A DNA stretch of 64,000 bases. It comes from Methylococcaceae bacterium UBA975 (lineage in GTDB: Bacteria > Pseudomonadota > Gammaproteobacteria > Methylococcales > Cycloclasticaceae). The DNA is taken from positions 1 to 64,000 of the forward strand of contig DBBV01000020.1 of NCBI GenBank assembly GCA_002292375.1, read 5' to 3'. How positions within the stretch are numbered: the stretch's first letter is position 1; the number at the start of each line of letters is the position of its first letter. Below the pieces are notes generated by a model that saw only the letters and a list, made by a program, of their open reading frames with translations, did not search any database and was not told the origin of the DNA. Below are positions 42,711-51,398 of the stretch, piece by piece. A program made the position numbers and the translations under genes.

Positions 42711-43633
42711 CCAGCTTTATTGGCTTCGTTTTCCATCGAATCCCAAAACTCACTATCCAATTTTTTAATTTGGATTGTTTGCTCCACTTGTAGCCCAACT
42801 CCATATTCATACAGGTAGGTAGCGAGCTGCTGGCCGTCAATGAGAATTAAGGTAGTAGCACCGTTTAAACTCTCGGCATAAGAAACCGCGCCCTGCGAAA
42901 ATGTAGATGTAGTAATGAATACGCCTTTATTGGATTGAGCCACCGCCAATGCACCAACAAATTTTTGTATTTCTTCTCTACCAACACTATTTGCCTGAGC
43001 GTAGCGTTTTGCCTGAATATGAATACGGCCAAGACCTAGGACATCTTCTTTGATGATGCCGTCTATGCCACCATCGTTAGTGTACGAGGTGACGACCCCT
43101 GAGCCTTTTATTTCACCGCCATATCCCATCTTTTGCAGCAGAAGTACCACGAGTTTTTCAAACTCTCGTGGTGTTTTACTAAGAACGGTATCAATAATTT
43201 CCTGATACCTCGATCCCCGAATTTTCTCCGCAGAAGCATACAACTCTTCTTGCGGTGTGAGGCTATCTTGGTTTGTTGCCAACTGTGACGGCTTAGAGGG
43301 TTTCGATTTTTGCTTCTTGGCAAATTCGGCCACCACAAAATCATTTATACCATCGGGCGACGCAAGCTTTTCAGTGCCAAGAGAGCTAATTTCATAAACG
43401 CCACGCTTAGGCTTTTTCAGTAAGCCCGCCATATTCATGTAACTAAGCGCCCAGCTTATGCGGTCATAGAATATCTTTCCGTTCCCGGATTCATATTCTT
43501 CGTGGAGTTCGTCTTCGGATAAGGCGAAATGCTTTGCTAGTGGCGCTTCGAATTCGCTGAGTTTCAGTTGCCCGCGCTCAGAGAGCAAAGACAGCGCTGG
43601 GACGCGAATTTCATCGTGTTTTGGGATTGTCAC
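42704..43633 (-). CDS. Mrr-like type IV restriction endonuclease
   Basis: A 309-residue protein. An N-terminal winged-helix Mrr_N domain (about residues 10-90) is followed by the Mrr catalytic domain with KMGYGGEIKGSG, TNDGGIDGIIKEDVLGLGRI and HIQAKRY, where Asp and Gln-Ala-Lys form the PD-(D/E)XK site. It probably cuts modified DNA. As a cassette next to another nuclease-like gene it gives this array a defence flavour. Confidence 0.9.
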   Translation of the reverse strand: MTIPKHDEIRVPALSLLSERGQLKLSEFEAPLAKHFALSEDELHEEYESGNGKIFYDRISWALSYMNMAGLLKKPKRGVYEISSLGTEKLASPDGINDFVVAEFAKKQKSKPSKPSQLATNQDSLTPQEELYASAEKIRGSRYQEIIDTVLSKTPREFEKLVVLLLQKMGYGGEIKGSGVVTSYTNDGGIDGIIKEDVLGLGRIHIQAKRYAQANSVGREEIQKFVGALAVAQSNKGVFITTSTFSQGAVSYAESLNGATTLILIDGQQLATYLYEYGVGLQVEQTIQIKKLDSEFWDSMENEANKAGL

Positions 43634-43649
43634 GAACTCTCCTCTGACT

Positions 43650-43730
43650 TATAACGCTTACATAAGGGGCGCGCAGCTTTTGGCGCGTCCCAGTGAGCGA
43701 TAGCGAACGAGCTTGATGTTTTTGTTAGGT
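43650..43730 (-). other. attC site, 3' end of the ABM cassette
   Basis: In gene orientation: ACCTAAC, AAAAACATCAAGCTCG, a stem around GGGACGCGCC and GCGCGCCCC, then GCGTTATAAG. About 81 bases. Confidence 0.9.
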
Positions 43731-43752
43731 ATTGCGAGATATAAACCGACAC

Positions 43753-44055
43753 TTAAGATATGCGCTCATAAGTTTGGATTGAAAATTCTACTCCCTGAGA
43801 TTGGAACAATGAACTGGACTTACCCATGATGTTGGCCCAAGCGGCGCTTTCCATGCAAGCCTCATGATCGGATTTGGATTCCCACTCCCAATACATCATT
43901 GTCTCACTCGAATCCGTAGATAGATGAAAAGCGACCGAGACAAACCCCGGCTGTCTTTTTGCTATAGGGATCATTTCCAAACCAACATTTTGTATTTGTT
44001 CCTTAAAAGAAGGTGGAAATCTAACTTTTGAAATCGCTACATAGCTCATTGGCAT
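43753..44055 (-). CDS. Antibiotic biosynthesis monooxygenase-like (ABM) protein
   Basis: A 100-residue ABM-type alpha-beta barrel protein: IPIAKRQPGFVSVAFHLSTD and TMMYWEWESKSDHEACMES are typical. ABM proteins are small dimers that oxidise aromatic compounds or act in stress and haem chemistry. The ATG at 44049 is a better start than 44055, because it lies eight bases after AAAGG. It is the first cassette of the array. Confidence 0.85.
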   Translation of the reverse strand: MPMSYVAISKVRFPPSFKEQIQNVGLEMIPIAKRQPGFVSVAFHLSTDSSETMMYWEWESKSDHEACMESAAWANIMGKSSSLFQSQGVEFSIQTYERIS

Positions 44056-44077
44056 TACCTTTGGCAGTTTTCGTTTT

Positions 44078-44100
44078 GATACCTAACTTGTTATTAAGGG
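44078..44100 (-). other. Candidate attI-like site before the first cassette
   Basis: In cassette orientation TTAATAACAAGTTAGGT precedes the first cassette. It lacks the long hairpin of attC and resembles the end of class 1 attI (AAAACAAAGTTAGGC). The expected divergent integrase gene to its right is absent. A collapsed attC is an alternative. Confidence 0.4.
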
Positions 44101-44223
44101 GAACAAAAAGTCCCTGTAATTCCTTTACATAGCTGGACAATAATACCCTGTAATCTGATAATCAAGCTCAAAGCATGCCTGTTAACATGAAACAAGAGGT
44201 CAGCCAGCTTGATTTAATTTTGC

Positions 44224-44360
44224 TGTGGGTTACACCATAAGCTGCGACTAGCAACCCTTACATTTACTGGGCTCATGGACTTCATTAACCGTTTGTTTGC
44301 GACTAAATAGAAGCATAAGGTGCGACTTTACCCGTGAAAAGCGGCATAAGGTGCGACTTT
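44224..44360 (+). mobile_element. Tn7-like transposon end with four TGCGACT boxes
   Basis: The segment begins TGTGGGTTACACCATAAG and has four TGCGACT copies (44243, 44298, 44321, 44352). Three follow CATAAG or a close variant, as in CATAAGGTGCGACTTTA. The TGT terminus and repeated CATAAG-N-TG boxes match the layout of TnsB-binding sites at Tn7-like ends. No transposase gene is adjacent. The rest of 44100-44617 holds nothing else I can name. Confidence 0.5.
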
Positions 44361-44617
44361 ATTATTCTCATGCTGCTTTTAGCTATTTTTAAGTTTCAAA
44401 CGATATGGGGGGAGCAATGACAACTGACTGCAAATGCTAGAGAACTTGAACCTTGAACCTCCAACCACCAGTACCACAAACTGGTATCTCTCACGCCTAA
44501 CTAATTGATTTTTATAATATATAAAAAAACCATCTAACCTTTTACTGTAGATCACCCTATATGAATCAATAATTTGAACCGTTTGGTTAGACGTTATTGG
44601 TAATTATCATAAACTCC

Positions 44618-45634
44618 TTATTTATAGTTTTGACACCACGATGCCAACGTATCAACCCATGCTGGATGCTCATTGAGGCAAGGGATTAAATTTAGTTCAC
44701 TGCCCCCTGCTTCTTTAAACATTTCGTCTGCGCGAATAGCAATTTCTTCTAACGTTTCTAAACAATCAGTAACAAAAGCTGGGCAAATAACCAATACGTT
44801 TTTTACGCCTGATTGGGCCAGTTCACGCAAGCGATCTTCCGTATTGGGCCCAAGCCATTTAGCGCGGCCTAGCCTAGATTGGAAGGCGATAGAGTATTTA
44901 TCTGAAGGGATGCCGGCCTGATCAACGAAACATTGCGTGGTACGCATAATTTGGTGGCGGTAACAGGTTTTATGTGCCTCATTGGTTTGTTGGCAACAAT
45001 CTGGACGTTGTAAGCAATGCTGGCCTGTTGGGTCGCGTTTTGTAATGTGCGATTCCGGTAAGCCGTGGTAACTAAAGACGATGTGATCGTACTCTTCCTC
45101 CAAGTATGGCTTGGCACTGAGCACTAGAGCATCAATGTAGTCTGGCTGGTCATAAAACGGTTCAACCACGTTCAGTATAATGTTTAACTGATGTTTTTTT
45201 ATAACACGTTCTGCTTCCTCAATTGAAGTGGTGACGGTGCTATCAGCAAAGTGTGGGTAGAGCGGGATGTAAACCACTTCTTCGATACCGGGCTGTTGAC
45301 TGAGCGTTAATAATTCACTTTCTATACTTGGTTTGCCATACCGCATAGCCATTGCAACGGGCATATCCAATTTAGCCTGTAGTGCGTTTTTAAGGTGATC
45401 AGATAAGACAACCAATGGCGAACCCTCATCCGTCCAGACGCTTTGATACGCCTGCGCTGAAGCTTTGGGCCTTGTTGGCAACACAAACAGACTAACGATC
45501 ATTCGGCGTAGTAACCACGGTAACTGAATGACGTGGTGGTCCATTAAAAACTGATTGAGATAACGTCGAACTGATGCTGTGTCTGGATTATCTGGTGAAC
45601 CCAAATTGGCCAGTAGTACCGCTTTATTAGTCAT
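44618..45634 (-). CDS. hemH: Ferrochelatase
   Basis: A 338-residue ferrochelatase inserting Fe2+ into protoporphyrin IX. Visible marks are LLANLGSPDNPDTASVRRYL, the signature YDHIVFSYHGLPESHITKRD with the catalytic His, and SIAFQSRLGRAKWLGP. The C-terminal VLVICPAFVTDCLETLEEIA with conserved Glu is intact. It is 8 bases after the TIGR01777 epimerase gene in one operon. Haem synthesis beside photolyase and a light-type regulator fits the photo-oxidative theme. Confidence 0.95.
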   Translation of the reverse strand: MTNKAVLLANLGSPDNPDTASVRRYLNQFLMDHHVIQLPWLLRRMIVSLFVLPTRPKASAQAYQSVWTDEGSPLVVLSDHLKNALQAKLDMPVAMAMRYGKPSIESELLTLSQQPGIEEVVYIPLYPHFADSTVTTSIEEAERVIKKHQLNIILNVVEPFYDQPDYIDALVLSAKPYLEEEYDHIVFSYHGLPESHITKRDPTGQHCLQRPDCCQQTNEAHKTCYRHQIMRTTQCFVDQAGIPSDKYSIAFQSRLGRAKWLGPNTEDRLRELAQSGVKNVLVICPAFVTDCLETLEEIAIRADEMFKEAGGSELNLIPCLNEHPAWVDTLASWCQNYK

Positions 45635-45641
45635 ATTGAGT

Positions 45642-46550
45642 TTAATTTTTGGTGGTTAAAACGTCTGTTAACGCTAGTTTTAGGTCGGGATAATAGAAAT
45701 GAAAACCCATTGCTTGTGCTTTCTCGGGAATTGTTCTTTGGCCGGTTAACAATAAACCAGACATTTCGCCTAACAGGGCTTTAAGTAACCACGCAGGTAC
45801 CGGAATAAACGCATAGCGATGGAGAACGTCGGCCAATGTCTTCGTAAATAGTTTATTCGACACAGGGTTTGGTGAGTTAGCATTAAACGGCCCTTCTGCC
45901 TGATTATTGTTCGCTAGAAATGCGAGCAAGTTGACCATATCCTTAATATGTACCCAAGGCATGTATTGCTGACCAGAACCGAGCCGGCCCCCAACACCTA
46001 ATTTGAATGGCAACAACATTTTGTGCAAAAAACCACCGTTCGATGCTAAGACTAGCCCTGTTCGTACCGTGCAGACACGAACACCGGATTGTGAAGCGCG
46101 CAAGGCTTGTTGTTCCCATGCCTCGCACAATTGATGCGTGTATTCATCGGTAAAGTCACTTTGCTCTGTTAAAACGGTGTCTCCGCCATCGCCATACCAC
46201 CCGACGGCCGAACCGCTGATTAAACACTCCGGAACGTGTCTACGTTCCACTATCCAATCCACTAGATTTCTTGTTAAGCCTATTCGGCTGTCTTCTAACG
46301 CGGCTTTACGTTTTTTTGTCCACGGTTTGTCGGCAATAGGCTCGCCGGCCAAGTTGATGACCCAATCAATACTCATGTCGTCATCAATCTCAGTTAATGA
46401 CCGAATGCCTTTAACCCGCTTGCCGCATTTATCTTTAACCGTTTCTGGGTTTCTACTTAATACGGTAACGTGGTGATTTTGGCCTAGCAATTGTTCACAC
46501 AACGCCGAACCAATTAAGCCTGTTCCACCTGTTATAAGAATATTTTTCAT
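45642..46550 (-). CDS. TIGR01777-family SDR epimerase (YfcH-like)
   Basis: A 302-residue extended SDR. Cofactor site: ILITGGTGLIGSALCEQL; then NLAGEPIADKPWTKKRKAAL, a family signature, and SGSAVGWYGDGGD. The C-terminal 50 residues contain GQRTIPEKAQAMGF, the DUF1731 segment. The substrate is unknown. It is the first gene of the minus-strand operon with hemH, and its promoter region is shared with the divergent DUF523/DUF1722 gene. Confidence 0.92.
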   Translation of the reverse strand: MKNILITGGTGLIGSALCEQLLGQNHHVTVLSRNPETVKDKCGKRVKGIRSLTEIDDDMSIDWVINLAGEPIADKPWTKKRKAALEDSRIGLTRNLVDWIVERRHVPECLISGSAVGWYGDGGDTVLTEQSDFTDEYTHQLCEAWEQQALRASQSGVRVCTVRTGLVLASNGGFLHKMLLPFKLGVGGRLGSGQQYMPWVHIKDMVNLLAFLANNNQAEGPFNANSPNPVSNKLFTKTLADVLHRYAFIPVPAWLLKALLGEMSGLLLTGQRTIPEKAQAMGFHFYYPDLKLALTDVLTTKN

Positions 46551-46591
46551 CGCAACGATATTTAATTTATTGATTCATAATGACACACATC

Positions 46592-46615
46592 TATACAAAA
46601 TAATATTCTTGTATA
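46592..46615. promoter_or_regulatory. LitR/PplR-type operator between divergent genes
   Basis: TATACA, 12 bases, TGTATA: a perfect inverted repeat that fits the T(G/A)TACA-N12-TGTA site I recall for Pseudomonas putida PplR1, a class II LitR. It lies 42 bases from the epimerase start and 51 bases before the DUF523 gene. The MerR-type regulator two genes to the right is the probable ligand. Confidence 0.6.
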
Positions 46616-46665
46616 AGTATTTGTAAATTGGTAATCTAAAGTAACGTTGATAAGGGGTATTAGCA

Positions 46666-47610
46666 GTGAAAATAAAAGTAGGCATCAGTAGTTGTTTGCT
46701 GGGCAATGAAGTACGTTTTGATGGTGGACATAAACATTCTCGCTTGTGCAGTGACAACTTATCTCGCTATTTTGACTTTATACCCGAGTGCCCAGAAGTT
46801 GCTAGCGGCATGTCAATCCCTCGCAAACCCATACGCCAAATTGGCGACATTAACTCGCCTAGCGTTGTTGCTGTTCACGACAACAGCTTAGATTATACCG
46901 ACCAACTGAATACGTTTAGCAAAAACAAGGCCAAGCAATTAGATCATCTATGTGGCTATGTTTTTATGCAAAAATCACCCAGTTGCGGTGTTTTTCGGGT
47001 CAAGGTATTTCAAGAAAGCGGTTATCCAGCCGCCGAACCAGGGCGTGGGGTTTATGCAAAAGCCGTTATGGATGCCAACCCATTATTACCCGTTGAAGAA
47101 TCGGGCCGATTAGAAGATGCCGTCTTGCGGGAAAACTTTATCACCCGGGTTTATGCATACCACAACTGGCAACAATTAAATAAACAAGGGCTTAGCCACC
47201 ACAGCATTATTGAATTTCACGCCAGTTATAAATATTGCCTTATGGCGCGCTCTCCGACTCATTATGTTGAACTGGGGCGACTATTAGCCGATGCTGGGAA
47301 GCATGATATTGATGAATTAGCTAAGCGTTATTTTAGCTTATTGATGGAAAAACTGAGTATTCTAGCCACCCGTAAAACCCATACTAATGTGTTGATGCAT
47401 TTACAAGGCTATTTGAAAAAGGTCTTGTCCGCTAAAGAAAAACAAGAGCTTGGCAACATCATTGACCAATACCGCACCAATCAAGTGCCATTAATTGTTC
47501 CGATTACCCTACTTAAACACCACTTTAGTAACCACCCTGACCCCTACATTGCTAAACAGGCTTATTTGCAACCCTACCCCGACGATTTGAGTTTACGAAA
47601 TGCCATCTGA
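46666..47610 (+). CDS. DUF523-DUF1722 fusion protein (YbgA-like)
   Basis: A 314-residue protein. The N-terminal DUF523 half has VGISSCLLGNEVRFDGGHK and QKSPSCGVFRVK with conserved Cys; the C-terminal DUF1722 half has FHASYKYCLMARSPTHYVEL. The fused form is common beside phrB and LitR-type MerR genes in gammaproteobacteria. A role in photo-protection or nucleotide chemistry has been suggested by context only. It overlaps the next gene by 11 bases. Confidence 0.9.
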   Translation: MKIKVGISSCLLGNEVRFDGGHKHSRLCSDNLSRYFDFIPECPEVASGMSIPRKPIRQIGDINSPSVVAVHDNSLDYTDQLNTFSKNKAKQLDHLCGYVFMQKSPSCGVFRVKVFQESGYPAAEPGRGVYAKAVMDANPLLPVEESGRLEDAVLRENFITRVYAYHNWQQLNKQGLSHHSIIEFHASYKYCLMARSPTHYVELGRLLADAGKHDIDELAKRYFSLLMEKLSILATRKTHTNVLMHLQGYLKKVLSAKEKQELGNIIDQYRTNQVPLIVPITLLKHHFSNHPDPYIAKQAYLQPYPDDLSLRNAI

Positions 47611-48502
47611 ACAAGCATTTACTATTGGTGATGTTAGCCAGCAAACTGGCGTTGCATCTGTCACCTTACGTGCATGGGAACGTCGATATGGATTAATTAA
47701 GCCGCAAAGAACACCAAAAGGCCACCGCGTTTATAACCAAAACAATATTCAGCAAATTCAACACATTTTGTCGTGGCTTAACCGCGGCGTAGCAATTAGC
47801 AAAGTGCCCGCATTGCTTGCCAGTGGCAAGTCATCCAACGATATAGCTTCAACTGATGAACAATGGGTAAAGCAACAAAACGGATTTCTAGCGGCACTAA
47901 CACAGCTTAAGCAGCGCGGCTTAGACCAACTGCTTGACGAATTGAACAAGGCGACGCCCTTTGTCACGTTATGTGAGCAGGTATACCAACCTTTACACGC
48001 GCTATTGATACAGCGCTGGCAACAGCAACCGTTAGGCTACCAACTGGAACAACAATTGTGGGAACAGGGTTGGCAACGCCAAGTGATGATTGTGACGTTA
48101 CGTACCGACAAACAAAAAGCACAAGGGACGTGCTACTTAGTGAGTCTGGACGCTGTTGGACCGTCGCTAAATTACTACTTGCTACATATCCAGCTATTGC
48201 AAAGCGGCATTCGCGTGAATGCCTTTAATACAGTTGATGATTTAGCTGGCTTAAAACGCCTGAATAATAATGCGGAATTGCCATTAATGATTTTTGCAGA
48301 TCAACGCGTAGAGCAAACAACATTTAATCAATTATCTAAGTTAAGCAACTTATGGCAAGAAGACATCATCTGCGTAGGCCGTATGGCAGATATTCACGAT
48401 AAACAACTAGCTGATATACCCCTTAATTCGGTTGGCGGCAACATGAGTGAATGTTGGCACTCAACCGTTATGCAAGCTTGGTTCGCTAAATTAAAAAAAT
48501 AA
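47600..48502 (+). CDS. MerR-family regulator resembling class II LitR
   Basis: A 300-residue protein. The N-terminal MerR helix-turn-helix is FTIGDVSQQTGVASVTLRAW, followed by ERRYGLIKPQRTPKGH. The C-terminal 200 residues resemble the helical and Rossmann parts of CarH/LitR but lack the cobalamin-binding D-x-H-x-x-G motif, so vitamin B12 light sensing is unlikely. Class II LitR proteins behave this way and use a separate LOV partner. It overlaps both neighbours (11 bases and 1 base, TAATG). Confidence 0.85.
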   Translation: MPSEQAFTIGDVSQQTGVASVTLRAWERRYGLIKPQRTPKGHRVYNQNNIQQIQHILSWLNRGVAISKVPALLASGKSSNDIASTDEQWVKQQNGFLAALTQLKQRGLDQLLDELNKATPFVTLCEQVYQPLHALLIQRWQQQPLGYQLEQQLWEQGWQRQVMIVTLRTDKQKAQGTCYLVSLDAVGPSLNYYLLHIQLLQSGIRVNAFNTVDDLAGLKRLNNNAELPLMIFADQRVEQTTFNQLSKLSNLWQEDIICVGRMADIHDKQLADIPLNSVGGNMSECWHSTVMQAWFAKLKK

Positions 48503-49917
48503 TGTCACAGCAATTAGTTTGGTTTCGCAATGATTTGCGCATAAAAGATAACCCGGCGCTTTTTCATGCTTGCCAAGCAGAGCAAGCTGTAACTGCCATT
48601 TACATCGCAACCCCACATCAATGGCAAAAACACGATGATGCTGCAGTTAAAATAGATTTCTGGCGCCGCAATCTTTTTGAACTACAACAAGATTTGGCTA
48701 AACTTAATATTCAACTGCATTTTTTTGAGGAGGACAGCTATCAGCAAATACCGGATTTAATTGCCACTATTTTCCAACAATGGCAAATCAATCAACTGTA
48801 TTTTAACCAAGAGTACCAAGCCAACGAACAGCAAAGAGATCAGGCCGTTATGGAGCGTTGTCAAAAAATTGGACTGTCATATCAACACTATCATGACCAG
48901 TTACTCTTACCACCAGCGAGTTTAAGGACGAAGGCAGGCACACCCTTTAAGGTGTTTACGCCTTTTTCAAAGCACGCTAGACGACACCTATTGAATTCTT
49001 TTCATATTTACCCAGCACCCGAGCCTTGTAAAAAAACGACTGTCGATAAGTTGAAACATCAATGCGACTTAAGAGAAATATCGTGGCCAACGGTGTCAAA
49101 AAGTTTGTACAACTTTTGGCCCGCAGGTGAGCAAAAAGCCATAGCGAGACTAGCCGAATTTTTCCAACAACCTATTCGCAGTTACCAAAATAACCGCAAT
49201 CTACCTGCAGTACTCGGTACCAGTCGCCTATCGCCTTATTTGGCGAGCGGCATTATTTCAATCCGCCAATGTTGGCAAGCTTCTGAACAATACGGAGAAG
49301 TTAATACAGACATACATATTTGGCAAAATGAATTGCTATGGCGAGAATTTTACAAACATACACTGATTGATTACCCACAAGTTTCTAGGCATAAACCGTG
49401 GAAAATACAAACTGAACAAATTGAATGGCGACATGATGGCGAACAATTAAGTGCATGGCAGCAAGGTAAAACTGGATTCCCTCTTATTGATGCAGCCATG
49501 CGACAATTACTGACGCAGGGTTGGATGCACAATCGTTTACGCATGATAGTGGCGATGTTTTTAACTAAACATTTATTAATTGATTGGCGCTTAGGTGAGC
49601 GATGGTTTATGCAACATTTGATCGATGGTGATTTGGCAGCAAACAATGGGGGCTGGCAATGGTGTGCATCAACAGGAACTGATGCCGTTCCCTACTTCAG
49701 AATTTTCAATCCCGTCACTCAATCACAACGGTTTGATCCGAAAGGCACCTTTATTCGCCATTATTTACCCGAGTTGGCTCACTTGTCCGATAAAGAGATT
49801 CACTTACCGAACGTTAAAAATAAGCCTGAGAATTACCCAGAACCCATTGTCGATTTAAAGGTCTGCCGGATTAGAGCTCTTTCAGCCTTTAAGAAGCTAA
49901 AACAAAACGTTAATTAA
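48502..49917 (+). CDS. phrB: Deoxyribodipyrimidine photolyase (CPD class I)
   Basis: A 471-residue photolyase. N-terminal antenna domain: VWFRNDLRIKDNPALFHACQ. FAD domain: TSRLSPYLASGIISIRQC, WQNELLWREFYKH, AAMRQLLTQGWMHNRLRM and NGGWQWCASTGTDAVPYFRI. It repairs cyclobutane dimers with blue light. It follows the MerR regulator with a 1-base stop-start overlap. Confidence 0.95.
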   Translation: MSQQLVWFRNDLRIKDNPALFHACQAEQAVTAIYIATPHQWQKHDDAAVKIDFWRRNLFELQQDLAKLNIQLHFFEEDSYQQIPDLIATIFQQWQINQLYFNQEYQANEQQRDQAVMERCQKIGLSYQHYHDQLLLPPASLRTKAGTPFKVFTPFSKHARRHLLNSFHIYPAPEPCKKTTVDKLKHQCDLREISWPTVSKSLYNFWPAGEQKAIARLAEFFQQPIRSYQNNRNLPAVLGTSRLSPYLASGIISIRQCWQASEQYGEVNTDIHIWQNELLWREFYKHTLIDYPQVSRHKPWKIQTEQIEWRHDGEQLSAWQQGKTGFPLIDAAMRQLLTQGWMHNRLRMIVAMFLTKHLLIDWRLGERWFMQHLIDGDLAANNGGWQWCASTGTDAVPYFRIFNPVTQSQRFDPKGTFIRHYLPELAHLSDKEIHLPNVKNKPENYPEPIVDLKVCRIRALSAFKKLKQNVN

Positions 49918-49928
49918 AGGATAAAACA

Positions 49929-50438
49929 ATGCGTTATTTTTTATATGGTTTTCTTTTCATTCTATCGGGTTGTGTTGGCATCCCCGAGGGCGTTCAACCC
50001 GTTTCAAACTTTGAGCTTAATAAGTATTTAGGCAAATGGTATGAAGTTGCTCGACTAGATCATTCGTTTGAAAGAGGCTTAAACCAAGTAAGCGCAGAGT
50101 ACAGCTTGAGAAAAGACGGTGGTGTAAACGTTATTAACCGCGGGTTTTCGTCTGAAAATAATGAGTGGAAAGAAGCGTTAGGTAAAGCCTATTTTGTTAA
50201 CGAACCAAACGAAGGTTATTTAAAGGTTTCTTTTTTTTGGCCGTTTTATGGTTCTTATATTGTTTTTGAGTTGGACAAAGAACGTTACCAATATGCCTTC
50301 ATATCCGGGCCGGATACGGATTATTTATGGTTGTTATCAAGAACTCCCACCGTTGAACCTGAAGTTATGGAAAAGTTTATCTCAATGTCTGAAGCACGCG
50401 GATTTGATACATCACAATTGATTGTCGTTGAACATTAA
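49929..50438 (+). CDS. Outer-membrane lipocalin (Blc-like)
   Basis: A 169-residue lipoprotein. The signal peptide ends in the lipobox LSGC (Cys15). The mature protein has the lipocalin motif GKWYEVARLDHSFERGL and YIVFELDKERYQYAFISGPD. Blc proteins bind lysophospholipids. It is 11 bases after phrB. Its presence with cyclopropane and desaturase genes nearby suggests a membrane-repair role. Confidence 0.92.
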   Translation: MRYFLYGFLFILSGCVGIPEGVQPVSNFELNKYLGKWYEVARLDHSFERGLNQVSAEYSLRKDGGVNVINRGFSSENNEWKEALGKAYFVNEPNEGYLKVSFFWPFYGSYIVFELDKERYQYAFISGPDTDYLWLLSRTPTVEPEVMEKFISMSEARGFDTSQLIVVEH

Positions 50439-50487
50439 TAACACTTAAACTGTATCGACGATAAGTTGAAAAAACATAGGAGCTAGC

Positions 50488-50868
50488 ATGGCAAAGCTTT
50501 TTGATTACTTTCAGATAAGGGGCTTCACACTGAAAAATCATGTGTGCGTTTCACCTATGAGCCAATACAGAGCAAAAGATGGCGCGGCCAATCATTGGCC
50601 CGGCTTTTCAAGCCGATTTTGCCAAAGAAAAACGCCAACATTGCATCAATGGCGGTTGGTTATATGGGATGCGCGTGTTGTAAATACGGTTATCGAATCG
50701 GGGCAAGCCGACCTTATCGCCATTGGAAGAGAGTTGTTGAACAACCCTAATTGGGCTTTACAGGCAGCCAAAAAAATTGCAGCGGATGGTAATTATTCCC
50801 TGTGGGACCCAGCCTTTGGTTGGTGGTTAAGCAAACGCGAACGCGTTATGCGTAAATTGGGACTTTGA
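50488..50868 (+). pseudogene. Remnant of an old-yellow-enzyme-family gene
   Basis: The first 37 codons (LFDYFQIRGFTLKNHVCVSP) match the start of an NADH:flavin oxidoreductase, and the last 60 (VNTVIESGQADLIAIGREL, NPNWALQAAKKIA) match the end. The 250 residues between are gone. Short pieces of family sequence appear in the other two frames (FQADFAKE and NANIASMAVGYM), so there are frameshifts beside the deletion. It is a decayed second ene-reductase gene; the intact relative is at 32313-33383. Confidence 0.85.
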
Positions 50869-50939
50869 TAAGCCTGTAAACAAACCCTAACTTAATACTA
50901 CACTAGGCCACATTACTTAAATTTATAATGAGAGCAAAA

Positions 50940-51398
50940 ATGAACAAACATGATGAATTACCTACCGAGCATCACGACCCTTTAATTTCTGTTCTACATA
51001 AGGCAATTTAATTTGCCATTAGAATATTAGCTGTGTTGATGGTACTGGTTATTTTTTGGGGCGTAGCCGATGTTTTGTACGTCATGTACAACCAGCTTAT
51101 TGCGCCTCCTTTTTTACTGTTAAGCCTGTCCGATATCTTTAAAACGTTCGCAGCATTTTTAGCTGTTTTAATTGCAATTGAAATTTTTCAAAATATTGTT
51201 TTGTACCTAAGAACAGATGTATTCCCATTAAGATTAGTTATCGCAACCGCTATGATGGCAATGGCAAGAAAAGTCATTATTATTGACTTTAAGTTTGTGG
51301 TTCCTATGCATATGTTTGCCCTGGCTAGCATCATTTTGGCATTAGGCATCACTTATTACTTGTTAGGAAAAAATAAAGAGGACGTTGTTAAATTATGA
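50940..51398 (+). pseudogene. PsiE-family membrane protein gene with in-frame stop
   Basis: The full frame starts ATG at 50940 (MNKHDELPTEHHDPLIS), meets TAA at 51009-51011, and continues in the same frame as FAIRILAVLMVLVIFWGVAD with four PsiE-type helices to 51398. The interrupted part fits the N-terminus of the family. The downstream fragment could be translated from an internal ATG at 51033 and still hold all helices, so it may be functional, read through or misread. PsiE is a phosphate-starvation-inducible family of unknown function. It overlaps the CbiX gene by 4 bases. Confidence 0.8.
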
